Of a DNA stretch of 64,000 nucleotides, positions 48,712 through 58,800 are shown piece by piece. The stretch comes from Verrucomicrobiaceae bacterium (GTDB lineage: Bacteria; Verrucomicrobiota; Verrucomicrobiia; Verrucomicrobiales; Verrucomicrobiaceae), in assembly GCA_016713245.1 (NCBI GenBank), contig JADJPM010000001.1, positions 1,488,001 through 1,552,000 on the forward strand, read 5' to 3'. The translations under genes and the position numbers were made by a program. A model generated the notes under the pieces. That model was not told the DNA's origin, searched no databases, and saw only the letters and a program-made list of their open reading frames with translations. Position 1 is the stretch's first letter. Each line of letters begins with the position of its first letter.

Positions 48712-51700
48712 TCACCGATAGGGTGATTTGTAGATGAGGATTTGCTGGCGCGGATCAAACTCGATGTAAGGCCTCACCCCGGCAGCTTCCTCGGGCGTGG
48801 CGTCCACGACGAAGAACCGGTCCTTGAAGGGGCCGCTGCCGTTTACCCCGGCCATGATGCGCTTCAGCGCCTGATCGACGGAACTTACGTTGTCGAGTTC
48901 CTTGGCTCCGGCGGCCATGGCGGCGTTGTAGGTCGAGACGAAGGCTTGGGCATTTCGCGTGGCCAGAGCCTGTTTGGCGGCCTCGTGAGACTCTCGAATG
49001 GCCTTTTCCATCTCGGCGACATTCGCGAAGTTCCTGCCGGCGAAGGTCACACCTCCCCCGACAGCACGGCTCACTTGCATGACTTGCGGCCGTGTTTCGT
49101 TGGCGGCGGGGGTGGGGCGGGCGTTTGCCACATAACGCAGGCTTCTTGAGTCACGGTCATAGGTGAGAAAGGGTTTGGCGGCGGCGGCTTTTTCTGGCGT
49201 GCCGTCCACAGAGAAGCGTACCTCTCTGAATACCCCGCCACCGTACACTCCGGTCATGATGAGCTGCACCGCACGATCCACGGTCGTCACGTCCTGGACT
49301 TTCTCAGCGCCACTGGCCACCGCCATGTTGAAGACGGTGCAGATGATTTCCGCATTACGCCGGTCCGTCACGGGGGAGGACGCTGAATCGCCATCCAGGG
49401 AGAAGGTGCGATGCCTGGTCTCACGGCCCGCTGACATGCTTTGGGGCCGGGTTTCGCCGACAGCAGGGGTAGTGCTGGAGCTGCGGCTGCCGCCGATGGG
49501 AGTGGCAGAATATTGAAGGGTTTTGGTGAACGAGTCATACCGGAGGTAGGGCTTGGCGGCCTCGTTTTCCCCTGGTTTGGTCTTGGTGTAGATGTGTTTT
49601 CCCTCGAAGGGTCCGGGTCCGCCGATCATCCCGGTGGTGGTGAGTCGATTGATCACCGCATCGAGAGACTGAAGTTGATCGATGTCCTTCGAGCCGGTGG
49701 CCACGGCGGCGGCGTAGATCGAGGCCAGTCTCTGCGCGGTGCGCTGGGCCTGGGCGTCTGAGACCTCGGAAGGGCTCGTGGGGGGCAGGTTGGCCTGCTG
49801 GGCGTTGAGTTTTCGATGGAACTCGGCCGGAGTCATGCCCTCCGGATTGTAAATGAGGGTGTGCTCGGCCAGATCCCATTTGAGGTGGCGCTTGGCAGCG
49901 GCCGTCTCCTCCGGAGTGGTCTTCATGATGAAGGTTTTGTCCTTGAATGCGCCGCCGAGTGCCTGGCCTCCCTTCACGCCGGCATTGAGACGATGAATGA
50001 CGGCTTCGACTGTTTTCAGATGGGCGAACTCCGTGCTGCCTGTGGCTTGGGCTGCGGCAAAGATAGAGCACAAACTTTGTGCGTTGCGGCGTCCCGCCAT
50101 GTCGTCAGCGGTGTTAGACGGGGTGATGGGAGCTTGGGTAGCCAGCCTGGCTTCCGGCATTTGCTTGATCAACTGGGCCAGCGCCTCGATGCCTTCCAGC
50201 GGCACGTCGGAGCCTTCCAGTTTCACGGACTTCGGAACGTAGCGGAGCGTTTGGTGGGGCGCGTCGTAGCGGAGGTGGGGCACGACCTGGGCGGCCTGTT
50301 TGGGGGTGGACTGGGCGGTGAAAACCTTGCTCTTGGAGGTGCCGGTGCCTTTGACCCCGGCATTCAGGCGCTGGAGGATGTCTTCGATGGTCTTCAGCTT
50401 GTCGAGTTCCTTGCTGCCTGCCTTCTTGGCGGCGGCGAAGGCGGTGGCCGCCTCCTGGGCGATGCGCTGGGCCTTTTCGAGGGCGATCTCGGCGTTGATG
50501 ACCTGGGCGAGTTTCTGCAAGGCGGGCGAGCCCTGCACTTTGCCGGTGTCGAGGAAGACGAGCGCCCACTCCATCGTGTCACGCAGATCGTCGTTCAACG
50601 GGAGGTCTGGATACCGTTCCGCGTGGGTTCGCAGCAATCCAAAGGCCCCAGCGACGTTCTGGACGCGTGCGGCCTCGCGCACGTTCGCTGGCATGGCGTT
50701 GTAAGCCTGAACGACGCGGCCCAGCGTTTCGATTCTTTGCACCGCCATGCTTCGAATCTCTTCCTTCATCCTGGAGGAGGGCGGCGGGGCTAGAGTGAGT
50801 TGTGATGGCTCTTCCGTCTTCTGCGCAGTGACAGGCTTCGCGGGGGCCTCGACCGGGATGTCTTGCCCGTTTCGTTTCATCACGACCTGGCCTGAGCTGG
50901 AGGAGCTCGTCGTCGTCATGGGGTTTTGGAGGGAAAGCTTCTCCGTGACGCCAAAATCATCTTTTTGGGCCTGGGAAGCCAGCGCCGTGGCCAGGCTCAC
51001 GAAGGTGCTCTTATCCGCCGCTGCGGTCACCGAGAACCTTTCTAACCTATACCGCTCTTTGATCTGCGCTTCCTTGCCTGCCACGAACAGGCTCGTGGTG
51101 ATCGTCTTGTCACTCCAATCGAACCCTGCAGCGATCCAGATAGGTTCCCGATTCCAAATCGCCAGCAATTCGTTCCCCTTCGGGGTTTTGAGGAGGACTT
51201 TAGGATCTTGGAATTTTTCAGCCAGCCATTGGATGTACTCCATCGTCGTCTTCGACCCGAGGCTGTCGCCCCCCCCGTATTGGATACTCGCCACCCGGCC
51301 TTCCTCCGAGTCGATCGACTGCTGAGAAAACACCCACTCCTCACCAAACTCGTCCACGCTGGGCCATCGGTCTTTGGCTTCCGGCGGCAGGCGGTGGAGC
51401 AAGGGGTTTCTCTCCCACGCGTCCTCGATCTTTTCGCCGATCTTCGTCCCAAAGACACGGGCAGGCATGAACCTCCGCACGATGGCCTCATCGAGAGACG
51501 GATGGGGCGGCACTGCGGCTCCCCACACCTCCACCAGCGGAGCGGCCAGCTCTTCCGGTGGTCGGGGAAAGGAAAGCCAGACGATGCCGCAATCCGCTGG
51601 CGAGTTGATGGATTTATCCTCTGGGATTTTGTTTCGCACCGCCGCGACGACGATGCCCGTGCGCTTTTGAATCACAGGGTCACCGATGCGGATGGCGTTG

Positions 51701-52329
51701 TAGGCATCCCCATCTTCCAGTTCCAACGATGAGCCGCCATCGACCGCATGGCCGGGCAGGTAGGGGCCTCTAAAATAACGATCAGTCAGCACCGCCTCTT
51801 TGGGCCCTTCGGCGGTGAGGACCGTCATCTTATCCTCCCAGAGGATCAGTGGCAGCGCCAGCTTCTCACGCACCAGCGGCACGGCTCCGGGCGGCAGCTC
51901 CGCCTCCCACACCCACATCATACTACGCTCGGCATTCGGCGGGCTTCGCAGCAGCGGCCCCAGCTTGACCGGCTGGCCCTTGTAGCGGATTTCGGTCGGC
52001 CCTGTGCTGTCGGAGCGTTTTTCGAAGCCGAGAGCCACAGCCGTCTTGTCCCCAAGCTGGAGAAAAAAGGCATGGGTGCCTTCCTTGTGGGTATCGTTCT
52101 CGTTATGAAAGGCGTTGAAGTCGTTTCCGATGACATCGGCAAAGGAGACGTTCGCCGGCAGCGGCCGGGCGTCGTGCTGCGACCTTTCGATTTGAAGCTG
52201 CCGCACCCTCGTGTCCGCTGGCAGCCCCTCCGCCCGCAAGGAGAGAGAACCCATCGCCAGGAAGGGGAGGACGGCCCACAGCTTGGAGAAGGGATTCCTG
52301 AAGAGAGAGGGGGAGACAAAGAGGTCCAC
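48712..52329 (-). CDS. Giant secreted protein with five C-terminal repeats of about 80 residues
   Basis: A 1205-residue protein from a GTG at 52329, with a hydrophobic leader (LWAVLPFLAMGSLSLRAEG). The first half (about 40-460) is a unique soluble region with no recognised family. The second half holds five degenerate domains at about 621-700, 746-830, 861-943, 988-1068 and 1124-1205. Each has a helix of type RRNAQxLxSIFAAAxAxG, then VDxVIxRLxxGVxG, a GxF strand, TPEEAAAAKxxL, and a final LxYD(x)nLxY. They resemble, from memory, the globular part of verrucomicrobial pseudopilins, though none has a prepilin leader. Linkers are Ser/Thr/Pro-rich. An envelope or adhesive role is a guess. Confidence 0.75.
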   Translation of the reverse strand: MDLFVSPSLFRNPFSKLWAVLPFLAMGSLSLRAEGLPADTRVRQLQIERSQHDARPLPANVSFADVIGNDFNAFHNENDTHKEGTHAFFLQLGDKTAVALGFEKRSDSTGPTEIRYKGQPVKLGPLLRSPPNAERSMMWVWEAELPPGAVPLVREKLALPLILWEDKMTVLTAEGPKEAVLTDRYFRGPYLPGHAVDGGSSLELEDGDAYNAIRIGDPVIQKRTGIVVAAVRNKIPEDKSINSPADCGIVWLSFPRPPEELAAPLVEVWGAAVPPHPSLDEAIVRRFMPARVFGTKIGEKIEDAWERNPLLHRLPPEAKDRWPSVDEFGEEWVFSQQSIDSEEGRVASIQYGGGDSLGSKTTMEYIQWLAEKFQDPKVLLKTPKGNELLAIWNREPIWIAAGFDWSDKTITTSLFVAGKEAQIKERYRLERFSVTAAADKSTFVSLATALASQAQKDDFGVTEKLSLQNPMTTTSSSSSGQVVMKRNGQDIPVEAPAKPVTAQKTEEPSQLTLAPPPSSRMKEEIRSMAVQRIETLGRVVQAYNAMPANVREAARVQNVAGAFGLLRTHAERYPDLPLNDDLRDTMEWALVFLDTGKVQGSPALQKLAQVINAEIALEKAQRIAQEAATAFAAAKKAGSKELDKLKTIEDILQRLNAGVKGTGTSKSKVFTAQSTPKQAAQVVPHLRYDAPHQTLRYVPKSVKLEGSDVPLEGIEALAQLIKQMPEARLATQAPITPSNTADDMAGRRNAQSLCSIFAAAQATGSTEFAHLKTVEAVIHRLNAGVKGGQALGGAFKDKTFIMKTTPEETAAAKRHLKWDLAEHTLIYNPEGMTPAEFHRKLNAQQANLPPTSPSEVSDAQAQRTAQRLASIYAAAVATGSKDIDQLQSLDAVINRLTTTGMIGGPGPFEGKHIYTKTKPGENEAAKPYLRYDSFTKTLQYSATPIGGSRSSSTTPAVGETRPQSMSAGRETRHRTFSLDGDSASSPVTDRRNAEIICTVFNMAVASGAEKVQDVTTVDRAVQLIMTGVYGGGVFREVRFSVDGTPEKAAAAKPFLTYDRDSRSLRYVANARPTPAANETRPQVMQVSRAVGGGVTFAGRNFANVAEMEKAIRESHEAAKQALATRNAQAFVSTYNAAMAAGAKELDNVSSVDQALKRIMAGVNGSGPFKDRFFVVDATPEEAAGVRPYIEFDPRQQILIYKSPYR

Positions 52330-52390
52330 CCTAAACTATAATTACCATAAAATAGATGCGCAAGCACTTCGGAATGGTCCTGCTCACCTC

Positions 52391-53464
52391 TTACCTCTCG
52401 TAAATCGGAAGGAAGCGGTAGTTCAAAGCCACGGCGAGCAGGGACATGCCCGTCTGGTAGGCATCGCCGAAGCCACCATCTTCGCCTTGGGACTCGCTCA
52501 AGGTGCGGACGGTGGCGGTGTTCCATTTCACCCAGGCATCGTAATCCCCTTGGAAGAGCGATTGAGCCATGTAGTAGCGGAAGTACTCTTTGTAGTGGCC
52601 CTCCTGATGCTCCAGCCGCGTGTTAATGTGCTCCAGCGTGGCCTTGTACTCGGGTGTGTCCTTCTTCTTTGCCACGGCAGCCACCAGCGTGGCGATGGCA
52701 CTGCGGTTCATCGACTCGCCCATGCCACCGAAGCCGCCACTGTAAGCCACGCTGCCATCTTTGCTGGTGCTGCGGCGCATGTATTCGAGCGCGGCCTCGA
52801 TCACCTCATCACTCACATCCAGACCGGCATTTCGCGCCGCGAGCAGGCCCATGAGCATCGCGCCGGTGACGGAGGTGTCCGCATCGCGAGCCTCCGGCGA
52901 GTAGCGCCAGCCACCCCAGCGATTGTTCTTCTGCGAGGTGCCGCTGAGCCGGATGGCGAGATCGAGCGCCTGCGAGATGGTTCGCACGGGTTTCTCACCT
53001 TCCCACAGCAGCGCCTCATCCACCGCGCCATAGGCCTCCGACAAGGCCAGCATGGCGAAACCATGGTGATACATGCTGCTCGGAAAATAACCGGACTCCT
53101 GCTGCGACTTCAAAATGGCCCGCACGCCGCGGCGAACATTCCGCGCATACTTTCCGAAGTTCGGATCATCCCCGCTGGCGAGAAAAGCCATGACGCAGAT
53201 GCCGTTCACGCCCGGTCCGTCATTGCCACCCTGCCAGCTCCCCTCGTCGTTTTGTTTTGAGGCCAGCCACGCGAGGCCGCGCTCGTAGATCGTCTCGACC
53301 TCGTGTGGAATCGCGCCGCCGAAGCGGAGATCGGCCGCATGCGCGGCGAATGACGAAATCAGAAGGACGAAGGCTGAAAGAAGGCCGAAGCCCGAATGCC
53401 GAACTTTCCGGCACTCGTCATTCGTCATTCGCCATTCGTCCTTCCTGCCAAGGGTCGTTTTCAT
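52391..53464 (-). CDS. Secreted squalene-cyclase/prenyltransferase-like alpha-toroid protein
   Basis: A 357-residue exported protein. It has a leader (SGFGLLSAFVLLISSFAAHA, about residues 22-41), then alpha-alpha barrel repeats with QW-like motifs (WLASKQNDEGSWQGGNDG, GGWRYSPEARDADTSVTGAM, GSVAYSGGFGGMGESMNRSA). The DxDD acid motif of real cyclases is not evident, so this is probably the non-enzymatic PVC branch of the fold. The ATG overlaps the stop of the preceding gene (53461), making it the third gene of a coupled operon. The leader is encoded within a CATTCGTCATTC-type repeat area. Confidence 0.85.
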   Translation of the reverse strand: MKTTLGRKDEWRMTNDECRKVRHSGFGLLSAFVLLISSFAAHAADLRFGGAIPHEVETIYERGLAWLASKQNDEGSWQGGNDGPGVNGICVMAFLASGDDPNFGKYARNVRRGVRAILKSQQESGYFPSSMYHHGFAMLALSEAYGAVDEALLWEGEKPVRTISQALDLAIRLSGTSQKNNRWGGWRYSPEARDADTSVTGAMLMGLLAARNAGLDVSDEVIEAALEYMRRSTSKDGSVAYSGGFGGMGESMNRSAIATLVAAVAKKKDTPEYKATLEHINTRLEHQEGHYKEYFRYYMAQSLFQGDYDAWVKWNTATVRTLSESQGEDGGFGDAYQTGMSLLAVALNYRFLPIYER

Positions 53465-55824
53465 TCGTCGAAAATCCCCGCGCCTCCTTCCGCGTTCTTG
53501 TCCTGCTCCAGGCGCTGCTTGTGATAGCTCTCGATGCCTTCCCAGTATTGCAGGGCATCGGAAAGATCGCGTTCCTGGACGAGCTTCCATTGACGTTCGG
53601 TGAGGGTGGATTTCAAATCGGCCTCCTTCACGCCAGCGAGAGGAAGCAGGGCGTAGTAGTATTGCAGATGCCAGGAGTGGTTCATGTAGCGCTCGATGTC
53701 CGGCAGGTAGTCATTGAGCACCTTGGAAACGAGCTGATGCACTTTTTTGACCTGCTCCGGCGTGAGGCGGCGGCGGCGGTCGAGCTCGTTCACGCTCATC
53801 GTGGCCATCGCGGCGGTGCGGTAGGCTTTGCGGGCATCGAGCACCTCCTTCCAAGCGGTTTGCTCGCTCTCGGAAAGCAGCGTGGTGATGGTTTCGCGCC
53901 AGCGATCCTGCGTGTGCGGGCCTTTGCCTTGCGTGTTGTAAGTGGAACGGGCGAGGTTGGTGAGCGTGGCCTTCACCGTGGCGGGCGTGGCACGCTCGAC
54001 CGAGTTCCGCACCCAGCTTTCCACCTGGGTGCGCCATTCCTCCATCGAAGCTTCCACCGCGCCTTTGGCGGCGGTGCTGAGGCGTTTCACCTTCTCATCA
54101 GGCAAATTGAGCACGCGCTTCGCATCACCCACCTGCGCCAGCATGACCTCGAGCAGGCGCTTCCGCTCGTTCACGCCGAGCTGGTGAAGGTGGCGCGAGA
54201 TTTCCCATTCGACATCCGGCTTCTCCTCCTCGGGATCGATCTCGCTGGAGGTCACGGTGATGCCGCCGCTGCGGCTGTTGTTTGGCACCATGCTCACCAG
54301 CGTCTTCCACTGCTTCACCTGCACGTCATCGAGGATCGCGGTGAGCTGCTTCTCGTCCACCTTCGCGGCGGTGTTGCAAAGCTGGTAGGCCTGGTAGCTC
54401 CAATACTCCTGTGATTCATCCCGCAGCAGCGGCTCCATCAGCGGGCGCAGCAGCGGCTCGAGGTCGGCGCGTTGCTTCACACTGAGAGCGAGCGTCTTGT
54501 CCATTTCCGCCAGCGTAGCTGCGGCGAGGGCACCGCTCATGCGCGTCTTCCGCTGGGCAAGGCCCTCCTGCATGTTTTGAAGCTCCTCCGGGCTGAAAAT
54601 CTTCTTCAAGCCATCCGCCCACACTTTTTGCTTTGGCGGCTGATCTTCATCCGACACGCCAAAGTAGGAATTGCGTCTGTTTTTGCGATCCGCCGTGGAC
54701 CAGCCTTGGATGGTCTTGATCCACTGTTTCTTCGACGCCTCGATGCTCGCGGTCACCGCCTGCTTTCCAAGCGCTTCGAGCTGTTTTTTGCGCTCATCAT
54801 CCAAATTCAGGCCGCTCACATAGCTTTCCACCTCGCGACCGATGAGCTCCTCCATCTGCATCTGCGCCTGCGCCTCGCTCGGTTTGAGCGAATCGACCAG
54901 ATCAGCCTCTTCTTTGGTTTTCTGCTCCGCCACGAGCTTCTGCCACTGCTTCACCGGTTCCGCACCGAGGAGGCTCGTGATGACCTCCGCCCATTTCTTT
55001 TCGATATCCGTGCCCTTCGGACGCACAAAGCGTGTGGCGAAGCTGTTGCCTTGGCCCATCGCCACGAGTCGCTGCTCTTCTGGCAGTGACGAGAGCAAAT
55101 CCAAGCCCGCGATCAACTCGGAGGCCACATGCTCATCGACGAGCTTCTTCGCGGCGGTGAACAGATCGTCCACCTTCGGTTGCTCAAGCTTCAATTCCTT
55201 CCTCAAGCTCTCAATGAGCAGGCGCAGCTCCTCATCCATCGGCACGCGGCCCGTGCTGGCCCAGCGTTCGAGGAAGGACTCCATCTCCAGCTTCACCTCC
55301 GCCCGCTGCTTCGCGCGGATGGCGATGGCTTGTGCACCACGCTCCTCGCCGAGATGTTTTTTCACCAGCTCCTGCCACGCCGGCGAGAGGTCCGGCAAGG
55401 TCCAGCCTTCGACGGTGAGGCGTTTCTCCGCCTGATCCATCTTCCACTGCGCGATACGCCGCGCTGCGGAGGCATCATCTGTGTAGCTGACGATGTAAAA
55501 ACGCAGCGATTCGATGTAGCGCGGTCGCCACGTCTTGATCGCCGCTTCGATCAAAGGCTCCGCGTCCTTCAAAAGCGCCGCCTTTTCCTCCGTCGAGATC
55601 TTCACCTCCCCCGCTAGCTCCAGCACCCACTCCAATTGCCGCGTGAGCTGCTCCTTCTTTCCTGCATGCCCATCATCCGCCAGCTTCTCCAGCTCCTTCT
55701 CCGAATCCGGCCCGAGGGATTTCTTGGACTCCGACCGCGTGTTGAAGGGCGCGGCGGCAAAGACGAATGCCGAATGCAGCAGGCAGATGGCAACGAGGAA
55801 CGTGCATCGGCTTCCTTTCCTCAT
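53461..55824 (-). CDS. Large exported helical protein of the DUF4175-like operon, unknown function
   Basis: A 787-residue protein with signal peptide FLVAICLLHSAFVFAAAP and a long, highly charged, almost wholly helical body. Several segments look like repeated three-helix units (for example LDDERKKQLEALGKQAVTAS and LTPEQVKKVHQLVSKVLNDY). No catalytic motif is found. It overlaps the previous and the next gene by four bases each (ATGA), so all three are translated in step and likely form one complex. The signal core is encoded by CATTCGGCATTCGTC. Confidence 0.75.
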   Translation of the reverse strand: MRKGSRCTFLVAICLLHSAFVFAAAPFNTRSESKKSLGPDSEKELEKLADDGHAGKKEQLTRQLEWVLELAGEVKISTEEKAALLKDAEPLIEAAIKTWRPRYIESLRFYIVSYTDDASAARRIAQWKMDQAEKRLTVEGWTLPDLSPAWQELVKKHLGEERGAQAIAIRAKQRAEVKLEMESFLERWASTGRVPMDEELRLLIESLRKELKLEQPKVDDLFTAAKKLVDEHVASELIAGLDLLSSLPEEQRLVAMGQGNSFATRFVRPKGTDIEKKWAEVITSLLGAEPVKQWQKLVAEQKTKEEADLVDSLKPSEAQAQMQMEELIGREVESYVSGLNLDDERKKQLEALGKQAVTASIEASKKQWIKTIQGWSTADRKNRRNSYFGVSDEDQPPKQKVWADGLKKIFSPEELQNMQEGLAQRKTRMSGALAAATLAEMDKTLALSVKQRADLEPLLRPLMEPLLRDESQEYWSYQAYQLCNTAAKVDEKQLTAILDDVQVKQWKTLVSMVPNNSRSGGITVTSSEIDPEEEKPDVEWEISRHLHQLGVNERKRLLEVMLAQVGDAKRVLNLPDEKVKRLSTAAKGAVEASMEEWRTQVESWVRNSVERATPATVKATLTNLARSTYNTQGKGPHTQDRWRETITTLLSESEQTAWKEVLDARKAYRTAAMATMSVNELDRRRRLTPEQVKKVHQLVSKVLNDYLPDIERYMNHSWHLQYYYALLPLAGVKEADLKSTLTERQWKLVQERDLSDALQYWEGIESYHKQRLEQDKNAEGGAGIFDE

Positions 55825-58800
55825 TTCGCCTCCTCCAGCTTGTTGAAGTAAGCGTCCAGGCCCGTCTTGAACTCCTCTGGCAACTCGCGTCCAGCCTTGC
55901 CGGTGGCCTGACCGACGGGGCGGGCATCGACATTCGTCGCGGCGTCATCGCCTTCGCCGAGATCCGCAAGCGCCGCGAGGCCCGTCGATGCGGCGCTGCC
56001 ACCGCCGCCGGGATTGCTGCCGCCACCACCGCCGCCTTTCGGGTTCGGGCGCTTGGCTTGCAGCAGCAGTTCGATGGCCTCGGTCTCCGCGGCGATGGCG
56101 GGAGCACCGGTGTCCGGCTTGTCGAGGATCGTGCCGGCCTCGTCCATCACCTGCATGACGGCATCGAGCAGCTTCAGCTCCTTGCCGAACTTCTGATTGC
56201 CGTCGGGAAGCCGCATAATGTCATCCAAGGCACCGCGCACATTCAGGCGGATGCCGAACTGCTTCGAGGCGAGGTCGTTCGATTGCTTTGTGTAAACCTT
56301 CGTATCGACGGCAGGCTTCGCGTTCTCGGCCTCGCGAGTTTCATCACGGAGCTTCATCTCATCGCGCAGGGCCTTCATCACTTTGAGAACGATCTCTGGC
56401 GGCAGGCTGTCCGAACTGCACGAGCTGCAGGCCTTGCACTCACTGGCGGCCACCATTTCCTCGGCCCAGCGGTCGAGCGTGTCCGCCCAAAACTCCGCGC
56501 CGGCCATGCTGCTGCCGCTGAGATTCACCGCGGCCTGATCGCCGAGCGTGTGGAGCGCCTTCACGACCTGCGTGTCCTTCATCTGGCCGATGACGGTCTT
56601 AAAATGCATCTCCGGCTTCCGCGCATAGTAGGCTTCGAGGTCGCTCTGAATGATGCGCACGGTCTCACTCTGCCCTTTTTCATGCTCGGCGATGCCTGCA
56701 GCCTCCTTTACGGGCTGTTTCTCCAAACCGAAGGCACTCAGCGTCTTCGTGTTCAAATCCTTCGCGGCCACCATTTGATCGCGTGAGGCCTTTTTGAGCC
56801 GTTTCACGAAGGTGCTGGCCTCCAAACTGGCCAAAACGGCCGCCAGCTCATCCGAGACCTTCGCGAACTCGGCGAGCAGCAATTCCTGCTCCTCGATCGC
56901 TTCGTCCATTTTTTGCTGCGCGGGCGTTTGCGGCTGTTCTTCGTCCTTTTTGCCTTCTTTGGGTGCTGCGGCGGCCATCTGCGTGGTCGGCAATTTCAGC
57001 GTGCTGGGCTTCGGCGGAGCCGGTTTGGCATTTGGATCGTTTTTGGCTTCAACAGGCTTGCTCATCGAACCTTCGCGATCGGTGATGCTCGGCATGTTGG
57101 CCTTCTTTTGCTCTTCGTCGCTCGGTTTGCCCTGCGAGCCACTTTTCGGCGATTGCTCGCCATTGGCGAGCTGTGGAGCGGAGGGTTTTTGACTTTGTTG
57201 ACCGGATTGACTGGGCTGAGTTTTCGCTCCGGCGCTCTGTTTGAGCAGATCCGCGACGCTCGGCATTTTCTTTGACGCGATGTCTTGGAGCGATTTGAGC
57301 ATCGTGGCCCAGCTTTCGAGGCGTTGGGCATCAAACTCATCATTCCGCGTGGCCTGCTCGACGAGGCTGCGACCGCTTTGATTGAGTGCGCCGAGTCGCG
57401 CGGCGTTCGCGGTCTCCGCACTGGCTTGTTGAGCCACTTTTCGGCGATTTTCAGGCCGGTCGAGCTCTTCGGGCTTCATCTGGCGCAGTTCGCGATTCGT
57501 GGCGTGGAGCTGCTGCTCGCGTTCGTAGGTCTCGCGAGCGGATTCGAGCCATTTACCGAACTGCTCCGTGAGCCACAGCGCGTGATCCGTCTTGTTGAGG
57601 ATCTGAAGCTGGAAAGCGGCGGAGTAGGCGCGTTTGCGGCCTGGGAGGTAATCTTCGGCCCAGGCGCGGACTTCGATCAATTGCGGCGTCACGCCATCGC
57701 GCACGGCGGAGAACGTGGCCTTCGCGTTGAGCGTCTTTTTCTCCGGTTCACCGGCCGCGGCGATCTTGTCGCCCTTGGTGGATTCGTCGTTCACGCTGCG
57801 CCATTCGAGGCCGACGCGTTGGATGCCAAAATCATCCTGCGCATCGACTTCGAAGGTCACGACTTCGGTATCGAGAACGACCTGCTCCGGCGATTCGCGA
57901 CGCGCGGCGAGCCTCGGCGACTCGTCCTCGACGGCGTGGAGTCGCAGCACCAGCGGCTCGCGCGGCTCCAGGCCATCGCGATCCTTCCACGTCATCGTTT
58001 TCTCGGTGTCAGCGGCGAGTTCGCTGAAGCTCGTCGTCATCTTGTCGCCTGAAACCGACTGCGCTTGGCCATCAAGCGAGGCGCTGGCGAGTTCGCGGCT
58101 CGCGGTGGCTTCGATGGAGGCCGAAGCGCCTTTCAGCACGCTCACCGATCCGCCGCGCACCTCGATCACCGGTTGCGTTTGGTATTTGAGATACGCAGGC
58201 AGCTTCGTGCGAACGGTGAGCGTCGTGAGCTCCGGCCTTGCGCGAGGCAGCACGGCGATTTCCTCGCGCACATCGCCGAGCGAGAGCTTCATCGTGGCAT
58301 CGTCCTTCTGCGGAGGCAGGGCGAGCACATACGCGCCGTCTTTGAGCGTGCTTTGAATGAGCGGCTGGCCTTCGAGGCTCGCCTTCGCGCCTTGCGGCGA
58401 CCAGCGGGTGTCTTTGTCGAGCTTCACCACGAGCTTCACCGGCTCCGCGAGCGGCACGACGAGCTTTTCAGGCAGCGGCTCGATGCGAGCAAAGGTGAAG
58501 CGCTCGATGTTTTTCCACGGCATCGCCCAGCGCTGTGCGGCATTCCACGCGGCCTCCGGAACGCCGAAAGCGGCCGCCAGCGTGACGACCGCTGCTGCGC
58601 CGAGGCCCCAAGCCCAGCGTGCATGCCGCGCCTCCGGCACCGCGTTGGTAAAATCCTTGTCCTTCACCGCGTCCGCCGCCTGCGCCATGGCCGCCTGAAC
58701 AAGCCGCTCGCTGCGGCTGGCGTCTTCATGCCGTGAAAGCTCGACGATGCCGAGCAATTGATCGCCAAGCCGCGGAAAGGTGCGCTTCAACAATCGCGCC

